Source: Hansschlegelia plantiphila (GTDB lineage: Bacteria; Pseudomonadota; Alphaproteobacteria; Rhizobiales; Methylopilaceae). From it: a stretch of 64,000 nucleotides of DNA. Each line of letters opens with the position of its first letter. Within the stretch, counting starts at the first letter, position 1. A program made the position numbers and the translations under genes. The stretch spans positions 66,755-130,754 of the forward strand of contig NZ_BSFI01000007.1 in NCBI RefSeq assembly GCF_027922265.1, written 5' to 3'. The notes below the pieces were generated by a model. That model was not told the origin of the DNA and did no database searches. It saw only the letters and a list, made by a program, of their open reading frames with translations. Shown here piece after piece: positions 36,483-45,268 of the stretch.

Positions 36483-37324
36483 GGCGCGCGACCGGTCAGC
36501 CGTCGCGCATCGGCCTGGCGCTCGGCGGCGGCGGCGCGCGGAGGCTCGCGCATCTCCATGTCCTCGAAGCCTTTGACGAGCTCGGCGTCCGTCCCGCGGC
36601 CATCGCCGGCGCCTCGATCGGATCGGTGTTCGGCGCTGGCTACGCTGCGGGACTGACTGCGCTCGAGCTTCGCGCCCATGCTTCCGCAATGCTGAAGAAT
36701 CGCAGCGTCGTCGTCGCCAAGCTGCTGAAGGCTCGCGTGGGCCGGATCACGGACCTGTTCGGGGCGGGATCGCGCAATCCCGCTCTGATCGACGCAGAAA
36801 AGCTGCTGCCGCTCTTTCTGCCGGAGAGGGTGCCGGCCACGTTCGAGGAGTTGGAGATCCCGTTTCTCGCGATCGCCACCGATTTCTTCGGGCACGTCGA
36901 GATCGTGATCAGCGACGGACCGCTTCTTCCGGCCATCGCGGCGTCGTCGGCGATTCCCGGGATATTCCGTCCGGTCCTTCACAAGGGACTGACGCTGATC
37001 GACGGAGCGATGACCAACCCGCTGCCTTTCGACGTGCTTTCGGATAAGGTCGACTCCGTCATCGCAGTCGACGTCACGGGCGGCCCGGTCGTGTCCGGCC
37101 GCGCATTTCCCAACGCGTTCGAGACGATGCTTGGCGCAACTCAGATTCTTCAGGCGACGATCATAGGCGCGAAGGTGGCCGGCGGCGGTCCCGACGCGCT
37201 GATACGCCCGGACGTCCGCGGCGTGACCCTGCTCGACTTCTTCAAGACGACAAGCGCGCTGCGCAGCAGCGACGCGGCGAAAGATGAGGCGAAGCGCGCC
37301 ATCGAGAGGCTGATCGCAGGCTGA
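36479..37324 (+). CDS. Patatin-like phospholipase family protein
   Basis: A 281-residue lipid acyl hydrolase of the patatin/RssA type. Oxyanion loop ALGGGGARRLAH (about residues 14-25), nucleophile Ser46 in GASIGSVFGAG, and catalytic Asp175 in LIDGAMTNPLPF form the Ser-Asp dyad. FLAIATDFFGHVEIVISDGP fits the family. GTG 36479 overlaps the stop of the dehalogenase-like gene, implying translational coupling; the upstream reading frame is antisense noise. Cytoplasmic; lipid substrate unknown. Confidence 0.92.
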   Translation: MRRATGQPSRIGLALGGGGARRLAHLHVLEAFDELGVRPAAIAGASIGSVFGAGYAAGLTALELRAHASAMLKNRSVVVAKLLKARVGRITDLFGAGSRNPALIDAEKLLPLFLPERVPATFEELEIPFLAIATDFFGHVEIVISDGPLLPAIAASSAIPGIFRPVLHKGLTLIDGAMTNPLPFDVLSDKVDSVIAVDVTGGPVVSGRAFPNAFETMLGATQILQATIIGAKVAGGGPDALIRPDVRGVTLLDFFKTTSALRSSDAAKDEAKRAIERLIAG

Positions 37325-37344
37325 TTGCTACTCCCGCCTCGTCC

Positions 37345-37737
37345 CTAGCGCCGCCCCTCGAAGTGCCGCCTCAGCAGCCTCATGTTGCGGCGGTTGGCCT
37401 TGAAGGCGGCGTCGAACACCGTTCCGATCACGGGCACGCTGCCGGCCACCGTGTCGAAGGCGACGTTGCCGACCATGCGCGCCAGCACATGTCCGGGCGC
37501 GCCGAGGTCGTGCGCGCGCTTGATCATGTAGATCGAGACGATCGCGGTCGAGACGTCGCCCGCCACCGGCACGATGCTGGCGATCGCGTCGACGCCGAAG
37601 CGCCAGTTGGTTCCCGGGATGCGCCAGCGCGAGTCGAGCAGGTTCGCCAGCCGGTCGAGTTGGTCGAGCGTCTCGGCGAGACGTGGAGCCGGATCGTGCA
37701 TGCGGCCGGCGAAGCCGGTTGCGGCGCGTGCGGTCAT
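37345..37737 (-). CDS. DUF4112 domain protein
   Basis: A 130-residue protein with the DUF4112 pattern: LDQLDRLANLLDSRWRIPGT, FGVDAIASIVPVAGDVSTAI and VAFDTVAGSVPVIGTVFDAAF, then a basic end (KANRRNMRLLRRHFEGRR). Two hydrophobic helices suggest membrane association. Its ATG overlaps the stop of the YqaE-like gene upstream (ATGA). Function unknown. Confidence 0.92.
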   Translation of the reverse strand: MTARAATGFAGRMHDPAPRLAETLDQLDRLANLLDSRWRIPGTNWRFGVDAIASIVPVAGDVSTAIVSIYMIKRAHDLGAPGHVLARMVGNVAFDTVAGSVPVIGTVFDAAFKANRRNMRLLRRHFEGRR

Positions 37738-37892
37738 TTTCTGAGGATCACCCAGATGGCGTGGATGACGCCGGGCAGCCAGCCGCACAGTGTAAGCAGG
37801 ATGTTCAGCCAGAACTGCAGGCCCAGACCGACCTGGAGAAACACGCCCAGCGGCGGCAACAGGATCGCTAAGAGGATGCGTACGACGTCCAT
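37734..37892 (-). CDS. YqaE/Pmp3 family membrane protein
   Basis: A 52-residue two-helix proteolipid (MDVVRILLAILLPPLGVFLQ at the start, then LNILLTLCGWLPGVIHAIWV). PPLGVFLQVGLG and the LTLCGWLPGVIHAIW segment are hallmarks of the Pmp3/YqaE family, linked to membrane potential and salt stress in other organisms. GGCGAGG precedes the ATG. It is translationally coupled to the DUF4112 gene by an ATGA overlap, making a two-gene membrane-stress unit. Confidence 0.93.
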   Translation of the reverse strand: MDVVRILLAILLPPLGVFLQVGLGLQFWLNILLTLCGWLPGVIHAIWVILRK

Positions 37893-38062
37893 GGCCTCGC
37901 CCGTGAAAGCACCGGGCCTCCAGATGCGGCCCTACCGCGATGCAACGCGAAAGAACGGCTTTTCGTTCAGTCACGCGCTCGTGCGCGGCCCTCATGGCTT
38001 TTGGAGCCCCCGGAGTTCAGCGTGTCTGGAGGCCGTGACAACCCCGGAATGACGGTGGAGGG

Positions 38063-38524
38063 TCAACCCTCGCGACGCTCGCGGAAGAACGACCGCAGCA
38101 ACTCGGCGGACTCCCGCTCGGCGAAGCCCGGATAGACCTCGGGCGCGTGGTGGCAGGTCGGCTGACCGTAGAGCCTGACGCCGGAGGTCACGGCGCCCCC
38201 CTTGGGGTCGTCCGCGCCGTAATAGAGCCGCCGTATGCGCGCGAAGGAGATCGCCGCCGCGCACATCGGACAGGGCTCCAGAGTGACCCAGAGATCGCAG
38301 CCGACGAGGCGCTCCGAGCCCATCGCGTCGCAGGCCATGCGGATCGCCAGCATCTCGGCGTGGGCGGTCGGATCGGAGAGCTCGCGGGTGCGGTTTCCAG
38401 CCTGCGCGATCGCCGCGCCGTCGCGCAGGACGACCGCGCCGACCGGGGTCTCGCCGCGCGCGGCGGCCGCGCGGGCCTCAGCGAGCGCAAGTTCCATCGG
38501 GGATGTGTGGTTCGTCCTCGTCAA
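38063..38524 (-). CDS. tadA: tRNA-specific adenosine deaminase
   Basis: A 153-residue zinc deaminase converting A34 to inosine in tRNA-Arg(ACG). Zinc/proton-shuttle motif TAHAEMLAIRMA (His-Ala-Glu) and PCPMCAAAISFARI (the two Cys ligands) are intact, as is VGAVVLRDGAAIAQAGN near the N-terminus. The start could also be the second Met (MELALAEA, 38497), which is closer to many homologues. Divergent from rluB with 32 bp between starts, a conserved pairing in Rhizobiales. Confidence 0.96.
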   Translation of the reverse strand: MTRTNHTSPMELALAEARAAAARGETPVGAVVLRDGAAIAQAGNRTRELSDPTAHAEMLAIRMACDAMGSERLVGCDLWVTLEPCPMCAAAISFARIRRLYYGADDPKGGAVTSGVRLYGQPTCHHAPEVYPGFAERESAELLRSFFRERREG

Positions 38525-38556
38525 CGGCCCGCCGCCATGCTATCGCCCGCCTTGTC

Positions 38557-40641
38557 ATGACAGAGCCGACCGAAACGCCGGACGCCGCCGAAAAGGCCGC
38601 GCCGCAAGATCACGCGCCGACCCATCCGGGCGAGCGCCTCGCCAAGGCCATCGCCCGCGCCGGCCTCGGCTCCCGCCGCGACGCCGAGGTCTGGATCGGC
38701 GAAGGCCGCGTCAAGGTCAACGGCAAGGTCGTGGAGAGCGCCGCGCTCAACGTCGTCGACAGCGACAGGATCGAGGTCGACGGCCGCGCGCTGCCCGCCC
38801 GCGAACGGACGCGGCTCTGGCTCTACCACAAGCCGCGCGGCTATGTGACGACCAACCGCGACCCGGAAGGACGGGAGACCGTGTTCTCCGTGCTCCCGGC
38901 CGGGCTGCCGCGGGTGATGACGGTCGGGCGGCTCGACATCAACACCGAGGGGCTTCTGCTCCTCACCAATGACGGCGGGCTGGCGCGCGTGCTGGAGCTG
39001 CCCGAGACCGGGTGGCTGCGCCGCTACCGCGTCCGCGCCTTCGGCCGCGTGACGCAGGAGGCGCTGGCTTCGCTCAAGGACGGCGTCACCATCGACGGCT
39101 TCTCCTACGGGCCGATCGAGGCCGAGCTCGAGCGCCAGCAGAACGACAATGTCTGGCTCCAGATCGGCCTGCGGGAAGGCAAGAACCGCGAGGTGAAGCG
39201 CCTCGCAGAACATCTCGGCCTCGCCGTCAACCGGCTGATCCGCATCTCGTTCGGCCCCTTCCAGCTCGGCGCGCTGGCCGAGGGCGAAGCCGAGGAGGTC
39301 CGCACCCGGACTTTGATGGACCAGCTCGGCAAGCGCCTGACGGAAGAATCCGGCGCCGAGTTCGAGGCGCCCGTCGCGCATAACGAGGAAGCGCCGCGCA
39401 TGACCGGCGGCCGCGGCGCGGGCCGCGCCCCGACGCCGGAGCCGCGCGCCGACAAGTCCCGCCTCGCCGATCCCTCGCAGCGCGTCGGCCGCCGCGCGCC
39501 GATCTCGCGTCCGCGCGAGATGGCGCCGCCGGCCGAAGGCGTCGCCGCCGAAGACGCGCCGGCCCGCGTCAAGCGCGGCGCTCCGATCGCCGATCGCCGC
39601 GGCCGCAAGGTTGCGGTCGAGCGCGTGTCGCGCACTGTCGACGAGCCGGCGCCGAAGCGCGTCAGCAAGCGCGACGCCAACGCCGCCGAACGCTTCGGGG
39701 CGGCCGGCCGCCCCGCACGGCCGCCGCGCGCCGGAGCCAAGCCCGCCGGAGCCAAGCCCGCCGACGCCCGTCCGCCGCGGCGCGAGGACGGCCCCCGCGA
39801 GGATCGTCCGGCGCGCGCTCCCTACGGGGACAGGCCCGCGCGGGCGCCTTACGGCGATCGTCCCTCGCGGCCGCCCTCAGGCGACCGGCCAGTTCGCGCC
39901 CCATATGGCGACAAGCCGTCCCGCGCGCCCCACGGCGAACGGCCGTCGCGTCCGCCGTCCGGCGATCGCCCGGCGCGCGCGCCCTATGGCGACCGTCCGG
40001 CCCGCGGCGAGCGGCCTTACGCGCCGCGCCCGCCGCGCGACGACGCGCGCCCGGATCGTCCGGCCCGCGCGCCATATTCCGATCGGACGGAGCGTCCGCG
40101 CTCCGAGGCTCCGCGCGCCGCCCCGCAGTGGCGGGACGACGCCGCGCCGCGCGCCGTGACGGAACGCCCGCAGCGCGAACGGCCCTCGCCTCAGGGCGAG
40201 CGCCCGCCGCGCCGCGAGTGGAAGGACCGGCCGACCAACGGCCGCCCTGCGCGCAGCGAAGGCGGCCGTCCGCCGCGTCGCGCGCCGGGCGACGCGCCCG
40301 AGCGCCCCCGGTCCGATCGTCCGCAGGGCGACCGTCCGGCGCGCGCTCCCCGTGGCGAAGGCGCCGCGACCTCCGAGCGTCCCGCGCGGCGCGAATGGCG
40401 CGACAGGCCCGCCGGCGGCAAGCCGGAAGGCGGCCGCCCCGCCCGCAGCGGCGATCGCCCGAAGGCCGGCGAGCGCCCGACCGGCGCGGCAGGCCGCGTC
40501 GCCGGCAAGCCGCGGCCCTCCGGCGGCGGCTTCAAGCCGGGCGGACCGGGCGGCAAGCCTCGTCCGGGCGGAGCAGGCAAGGGTCGCCCGAGCGGCGGCG
40601 GCAAGGGACGGCCGGGCGGCGGTGCGGATCGTCGGCGGTAG
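38557..40641 (+). CDS. RluB-type 23S rRNA pseudouridine synthase with a giant basic tail
   Basis: A 694-residue protein. The N-terminal part is a normal RsuA/RluB enzyme: S4 domain (GERLAKAIARAGLGSRRDAE), catalytic Asp127 in VGRLDINTEGLLLLTNDGG, and GLREGKNREVKRLAEHLGL. It should make pseudouridine in the 23S rRNA peptidyl-transferase region. From about residue 275 to 694 the sequence is low-complexity, built of APYGDRPAR/PPSGDRPxR repeats, PRRE/RPPRRE units and a Gly-rich end, strongly basic. Such tails occur in alphaproteobacterial RluB, but this one exceeds the enzyme in length. Overlaps the rsmD start by 20 bp. Confidence 0.93.
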   Translation: MTEPTETPDAAEKAAPQDHAPTHPGERLAKAIARAGLGSRRDAEVWIGEGRVKVNGKVVESAALNVVDSDRIEVDGRALPARERTRLWLYHKPRGYVTTNRDPEGRETVFSVLPAGLPRVMTVGRLDINTEGLLLLTNDGGLARVLELPETGWLRRYRVRAFGRVTQEALASLKDGVTIDGFSYGPIEAELERQQNDNVWLQIGLREGKNREVKRLAEHLGLAVNRLIRISFGPFQLGALAEGEAEEVRTRTLMDQLGKRLTEESGAEFEAPVAHNEEAPRMTGGRGAGRAPTPEPRADKSRLADPSQRVGRRAPISRPREMAPPAEGVAAEDAPARVKRGAPIADRRGRKVAVERVSRTVDEPAPKRVSKRDANAAERFGAAGRPARPPRAGAKPAGAKPADARPPRREDGPREDRPARAPYGDRPARAPYGDRPSRPPSGDRPVRAPYGDKPSRAPHGERPSRPPSGDRPARAPYGDRPARGERPYAPRPPRDDARPDRPARAPYSDRTERPRSEAPRAAPQWRDDAAPRAVTERPQRERPSPQGERPPRREWKDRPTNGRPARSEGGRPPRRAPGDAPERPRSDRPQGDRPARAPRGEGAATSERPARREWRDRPAGGKPEGGRPARSGDRPKAGERPTGAAGRVAGKPRPSGGGFKPGGPGGKPRPGGAGKGRPSGGGKGRPGGGADRRR

Positions 40642-41182
40642 GTTCAAGGGCCGCGCGCTGAAAGGCCCGCCGGCGGAGTCGCGCGCGATCCGCCCGACCA
40701 GCGACCGGCTGCGCGAGGCGGTCTTCAACGTGCTCGCGCACGCCTATGACGACCCTGTGACGGACGCCCGCGTGCTCGACCTGTTCGCCGGCACGGGAGC
40801 GCTCGCGCTCGAGGCGATGTCGCGCGGCGCGCGCTTCGCGCTGTTCGTCGACGACGGCGCCGAGGCCCGCGCGTGCCTCCGCGAAAACGTCGAGGCCTTC
40901 GGGCTCGGCGGCCAGACCAAGATCTTCCGGCGCGACGCCACCGCACTCGGCCCCGCGATCGCCCAGGGGCCGTTCGACCTCGTCTTCGCCGACCCGCCCT
41001 ACGGCAAGGAGCTCGGCCAGCGCGCGCTCACCTCGGCCCGCGATGGAGGCTGGCTGAAACCCGGCGCGCTGGTCGTCTGGGAGGAGAGCGCGGAGGCCGA
41101 GGCGTCGGCGCCGGAGGGATTCGAGACGCTGGAGGTCAGGGCTTACGGCGACACGCAGGTTTCGATCCTGCGGGCGGCCTAG
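40622..41182 (+). CDS. rsmD: 16S rRNA (guanine(966)-N2)-methyltransferase
   Basis: A 186-residue SAM methyltransferase modifying G966 of 16S rRNA. Motifs: RIVGGRFKGRALKGP and RPTSDRLREAVFNVL at the start, SAM loop VLDLFAGTGALALEAMSRGA, and catalytic FDLVFADPPYGKEL. GTG 40622 matches the family N-terminus and lies inside the 3' end of rluB (20-bp overlap in another frame), so the two are coupled. Convergent with the hypothetical gene at 41189. Confidence 0.95.
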   Translation: MRIVGGRFKGRALKGPPAESRAIRPTSDRLREAVFNVLAHAYDDPVTDARVLDLFAGTGALALEAMSRGARFALFVDDGAEARACLRENVEAFGLGGQTKIFRRDATALGPAIAQGPFDLVFADPPYGKELGQRALTSARDGGWLKPGALVVWEESAEAEASAPEGFETLEVRAYGDTQVSILRAA

Positions 41183-41188
41183 GACGCG

Positions 41189-42019
41189 TCAGCCGGGCCA
41201 CCATCCAAGCGTCTTTGCGAAGTGAGGCTGGGGCGCGCAGAACGCCCGCGTCGTTATGCCGAGCTTGCTCTGAACGTTCGCCGGGACAGGCTCGAACCCG
41301 CCGCGTCGGTACGACCAGTTCATGACCCGTCTGCCGTCGCGGCCTTCGATCGTCAGCAGCATGTGAGGGTCATTCGAGAAGACGGACAGCGACGTCATTC
41401 TGAAACCGGTGAGATCTACGAGGTTTCGGACGGGCCTTGTGTGGCGTCCCAAGCAATATGGATCGTCACCCGCGGCCGCCTCGGCCGACGCGACCACCGA
41501 CGGCGGCAGCCGGGCCGCCCAGACGCTTGCGCCTGCGAGCCAGCCGCCGAGGCAGGCGGCCATCGCACCCGACCACAGAAGCGGCGTAAACCGCGTAGCG
41601 CGCCTGACGTACAGAGCCAGGGTGAGCGCCGCTGTCTCCATGTAGAACATCGCGTAAAGACCAAACATGATGAGGGGGGCGAAGATTTCGCCAACGCCGC
41701 CGCCGTGCTCAGTTCGGGCCGTCAGCGCCATGACGATAAGGAACGACGTGAAAGCTGCGTGATGAATTTTAAGGGCGTCGATCGCCGCGGGATTGCGGGC
41801 GAAGGGCGCAAGAAATGTCAGCGGCAGCCATAAGAAAATCAGAACGAGCAGAAGCGCGGCCGGTGCTGCAAGAGGCGAGCCGCGGTCTTTGCGAGGAACA
41901 GCCCAGTCGTTGAGCACGAGAAACGTGCTGGCGGCGACGATGATCGCAATAAGGACGCAGATTTTGAGCGGGATGATCCGGTGAGACGCGATCGTGGTGG
42001 CTTTGCTCTGCTCGATCAT
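41189..42019 (-). CDS. Hypothetical membrane protein with a C-terminal extracytoplasmic domain
   Basis: A 276-residue protein with about five membrane helices (residues 17-35, 50-70, 88-105, 112-138, 150-170), followed by a soluble part of about 100 residues containing two Cys (GDDPYCLGRHTRP and TRAFCAPQPHFAK) and GFRMTSLSVFSNDPHML. Base composition is lower in GC than its neighbours, so it may be a recent arrival. It follows the diguanylate cyclase gene by 60 bp on the same strand and ends 6 bp from the convergent rsmD. I do not recognise a family. Confidence 0.7.
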   Translation of the reverse strand: MIEQSKATTIASHRIIPLKICVLIAIIVAASTFLVLNDWAVPRKDRGSPLAAPAALLLVLIFLWLPLTFLAPFARNPAAIDALKIHHAAFTSFLIVMALTARTEHGGGVGEIFAPLIMFGLYAMFYMETAALTLALYVRRATRFTPLLWSGAMAACLGGWLAGASVWAARLPPSVVASAEAAAGDDPYCLGRHTRPVRNLVDLTGFRMTSLSVFSNDPHMLLTIEGRDGRRVMNWSYRRGGFEPVPANVQSKLGITTRAFCAPQPHFAKTLGWWPG

Positions 42020-42079
42020 CGTCGATTGCGAGTCTTCCCAGACTGGCCGTTTCGATTCTGCGCGCGATCTGGCCGTCCG

Positions 42080-43321
42080 TCACCGTAGCTCCATCGTCTC
42101 GGCCGAGACGACGCAGTTGCGGCCTGCGGTCTTCGCCGCATAGAGCGCGACGTCGGCGCGCGCGACCATCGCGTCGATCTCGATCTCGCCCGGACGGCGG
42201 CTCGCCGAGCCTATGCTGACGGTGACGGTGAGGTCGGCCATCACAGGCTTCGCCATGATCGCGCGCCGCAGGCGCTGGGCGATCGCCGCCGCCTGGGCCG
42301 GCCCGGTTCCGGGCAACAGCACGGCGAACTCCTCGCCGCCCATGCGCGCGAGCAGGTCGTCCTTGCGCAAAGCGACCTGCGCCCGTCGCGACACCGCGGT
42401 CAGCACCTCGTCGCCCACGCTGTGCCCGAACGTGTCGTTCACGGTCTTGAAGTGGTCGAGGTCGATCATCAGCACGGTCAACGGTTTCGCCGCGCGCCGG
42501 TCCGCGAGCAACGTCTGCGCCCGCTCGAAGAAGCTGCGGCGGTTGGCGAGCCCCGTGAGGCTGTCCGTCCGCGCGATCTCGCGCAGTTCGCTCTCGAGCC
42601 GGCGCTGGTCGGTGACGTCCCACAGCACGAGCGAGAAGCCCTGATCCGCGTGCCTGTAGTAGAACTGGATCGCGCGGCTCAGGCCGTCGCGACAGGTCAC
42701 CTCCCATTCCGCCATGTAAGCCCGGCCCGGATCGCGCGCGGCGTTGCGGGTGATGACCCGCCATTCGGCGCGCGCCGCCTTGCGGCGCTTCGCGTCCGGG
42801 AAGGCGAGCTCCCACCAATCCTCGTGATTGTTCATGGGACGGTCGGAATAGTCGAACAGATCATCCGATTTCTTGTTGTAGAACAGTGCGTTGAAGTGCC
42901 GATCGTAGAGCTCGATACCGACCGGGAGGGAGTCCAGCGTCGCCCGCGCCTGGGCGAGCGCCTCCATGCCGGTGAGCGGAGCCTCCGCGCGCAGCGTCAG
43001 CACGAAGGAGTTCGCCTCGCCCGGCGTGCGGGCGACGTCGACCGCCAGCGACCGTTCTCCCGCCGGGGTGACGCACTGGAGCCGCAACGACGCGCCGACG
43101 CCGTGCTGCGGCAGGGCGCGCAGGAACTCGGAAAGCGTCGCGGCGGCGTCCGCACCGACCAACTGCTCGAGCGGCTTCACTTCGCCCGCTCGGAACCGAA
43201 AGCCGAAGAGGCGAGCCGCGGCGGGATTTGCGGCCGTCTGCGGCGTGGACGTTCCGGCGACCACCACCACCGGGTGATTGACGGCCTCGAGCGGCCCGAG
43301 TTCAGGATCCATCCCTTTCAT
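42080..43321 (-). CDS. PAS-domain diguanylate cyclase coupled to mutL
   Basis: A 413-residue soluble protein: an N-terminal PAS-like region (HPVVVVAGTSTPQTAANPAA), a second PAS (ATLDSLPVGIELYDRHFNAL), then a GGDEF domain from RTDSLTGLANRRSFFE. The active loop is ARMGGEEFAVLL (GGEEF, active class) with an RKDD I-site five residues before. It should synthesise c-di-GMP in response to a cytoplasmic signal. Its ATG 43321 overlaps the mutL stop as ATGA, so it is translated with mutL; a second ATG at 43312 is possible. Confidence 0.93.
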   Translation of the reverse strand: MKGMDPELGPLEAVNHPVVVVAGTSTPQTAANPAAARLFGFRFRAGEVKPLEQLVGADAAATLSEFLRALPQHGVGASLRLQCVTPAGERSLAVDVARTPGEANSFVLTLRAEAPLTGMEALAQARATLDSLPVGIELYDRHFNALFYNKKSDDLFDYSDRPMNNHEDWWELAFPDAKRRKAARAEWRVITRNAARDPGRAYMAEWEVTCRDGLSRAIQFYYRHADQGFSLVLWDVTDQRRLESELREIARTDSLTGLANRRSFFERAQTLLADRRAAKPLTVLMIDLDHFKTVNDTFGHSVGDEVLTAVSRRAQVALRKDDLLARMGGEEFAVLLPGTGPAQAAAIAQRLRRAIMAKPVMADLTVTVSIGSASRRPGEIEIDAMVARADVALYAAKTAGRNCVVSAETMELR

Positions 43322-45111
43322 CTTCGCCCGAAAAGCTTCTCCAGGTCGACCGTGCTCAGCGTCACGAACGTCGGGCGGCCGTGGTTGCAGGTGGAGGCCG
43401 CCGGCTCGGCCTCGATCGCACGGAGCAGGGCGTTCATCTCGTCGGGTTTGAGGCGCCGGCCGGCGCGCACCGATCCGTGGCAGGCGATGGTCGCGAGGAT
43501 CAGGTCGAGGCGCCGCGCCATCGGGGTCGCGTCGGTCGCGCCCTCCGCCAGCGTCTCCGTGATGTCGCGCACCAGCTGCGCGCCGTCGCACGGGCCGAGC
43601 GGCGCAGGAGTCGCGCGCACCAGCAGCGCGCCCTGCCCGAAGGACTCGACCACGAGGCCGAGCGTCTCGAGCTCACCGGCGACGGCCAGCACGCGTTCGG
43701 CGTCGGCGGGATCGAGATCGACGACGTCGGGCACGAGTAGCTCCTGCCGCGGCACGCCGGCGACCGCGCGAAATCGCTTGAGCGCCTCGTAGGTCAGCCG
43801 CTCGTGGGCCGCATGCGCGTCGACCAGCACGACGCCGTCGCGGGTTTCGGCGAGGATGTAGGTGGCGTGGAGATGCGCTTTGGCGGCGCCGAGCGGACGG
43901 TCCATCGCGTCTGGCTCGGCTTCGGTCACGCGGGCGGCGGGCGCAAGGTCGATCAGGTCGGCGGAGAAGGCGGCCTGATCGCCTTCCGCGAAGCCAGGGG
44001 AGGCGGCGGCCCAGCCTCCTCCTGCCGGCCGCGGATAGGACGTCGGCCTGGTGAAATTCGTGGCCGGCGGGGGGGCGGCGAAGCGGGCGATCTCCGCGCC
44101 GCCGGCTGCGTAGGGCTGAGGCCCGGCCTCGCCGAGGGCCGCACGCACCGTCGACACCACCAGCGCGCGGATCAGCCCCGGGTCGCGGAACCGCACCTCG
44201 GCCTTCGCCGGGTGGACGTTGACGTCGACCTCGCCGGGACCGACCCGGATGTCGAGAGCCGCCACCGGCCAGCGGTCGCGCGGCATGACGTCCTGATAGG
44301 CCGCCTTCAGCGCGCCGACCAGCAGACGGTCCTTCACGGGGCGTCCGTTGACCGAGAGGTGGACGGAGCCTGCGGTCGCGCGATGCAGATGGCCGAGCCC
44401 GATATGGCCTGAAAGCCGCGCCGCGCCGCGCTCGCCTGCGACCGCCACCACGGCGTCCGCCACGTCGGCCCCCAACACCTGAGCGAGGCGCTCCGACAGG
44501 CGGTCGGCGGCGACAGCGGGGAAGCGGAGCGTCCGCTCCTCGATCACCAGCGTCCAGTCGACATGCGGGCTCGCGAGCGCGAGGCGGCGCACGACGTCGG
44601 CTGCGGCCTGCGCTTCAGAGCGGTCGGATTTCAGGAATTTTGCGCGCGCGGGCGTGGCGAAGAACAGGTCGCGCACGTCGATCCGGGTGCCCTTCGGCAG
44701 CGCCGCCGGCACCGGCGCGCCCTTGGCGCCGCCCTCGACCTCCAGACGCCAGCCGTGCGGCGCGTTCGCCGTCCGGGTCTGGACCGTGAGCCGCGCGATC
44801 GCGCCGATCGAGGGCAGCGCCTCGCCGCGGAAGCCCATGGTCGCGACGCCGACGAGGTCCTCGTCCGACGTGATCTTGGAGGTGGCGAAGCGCTCGACGG
44901 CCAGGGCGAGGTCCTCGCGATCCATCCCGCAGCCGTCGTCGACCACTCGGATCAGCCGGGCGCCGCCGGCCTCCAGCACGATCTCGATGCGGCTCGCACC
45001 GGCGTCGAGCGCGTTCTCGGCGAGCTCCTTCACGACGGAGGCCGGGCGCTCGACCACCTCGCCGGCGGCGATCCGGTTCGCGACCGTGTCGGCGAGAAGA
45101 CGGACGGGCAT
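43318..45111 (-). CDS. mutL: DNA mismatch repair protein MutL
   Basis: A 597-residue GHKL ATPase that links MutS to strand removal. N-terminal motifs: IAAGEVVERPASVVKELAEN, VVDDGCGMDREDL and TMGFRGEALPSIG. The C-terminal dimer domain keeps the endonuclease pattern DxHA(x)2E(x)4E as VDAHAAHERLTYE, with TIACHGSVRAG and CNHGRPTFV, so it is the nicking type expected in organisms without MutH. ATG 45111 is the family start; an upstream open frame is not supported. The stop overlaps the diguanylate cyclase start. Confidence 0.97.
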   Translation of the reverse strand: MPVRLLADTVANRIAAGEVVERPASVVKELAENALDAGASRIEIVLEAGGARLIRVVDDGCGMDREDLALAVERFATSKITSDEDLVGVATMGFRGEALPSIGAIARLTVQTRTANAPHGWRLEVEGGAKGAPVPAALPKGTRIDVRDLFFATPARAKFLKSDRSEAQAAADVVRRLALASPHVDWTLVIEERTLRFPAVAADRLSERLAQVLGADVADAVVAVAGERGAARLSGHIGLGHLHRATAGSVHLSVNGRPVKDRLLVGALKAAYQDVMPRDRWPVAALDIRVGPGEVDVNVHPAKAEVRFRDPGLIRALVVSTVRAALGEAGPQPYAAGGAEIARFAAPPPATNFTRPTSYPRPAGGGWAAASPGFAEGDQAAFSADLIDLAPAARVTEAEPDAMDRPLGAAKAHLHATYILAETRDGVVLVDAHAAHERLTYEALKRFRAVAGVPRQELLVPDVVDLDPADAERVLAVAGELETLGLVVESFGQGALLVRATPAPLGPCDGAQLVRDITETLAEGATDATPMARRLDLILATIACHGSVRAGRRLKPDEMNALLRAIEAEPAASTCNHGRPTFVTLSTVDLEKLFGRR

Positions 45112-45268
45112 CGGCGCTCGCGAGGTGGAATCAGGATGGGCCGAGCCTAGCACGGCGGACGGCGCAGAATCCCTGCCGCACGCCTGAAACGCATGATGGC
45201 GAGGGGAAATAGTCTTGCCCGAAGTCCCCGGCATGGGGCACATGGAAGAGACTTTCAAAGGACCCTTC

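Noticed and set aside
38034..38052. CCCCGGAATGACGG as another palindromic repeat copy
   Set aside because: Only one short end resembles the repeat and no complementary arm is visible nearby.
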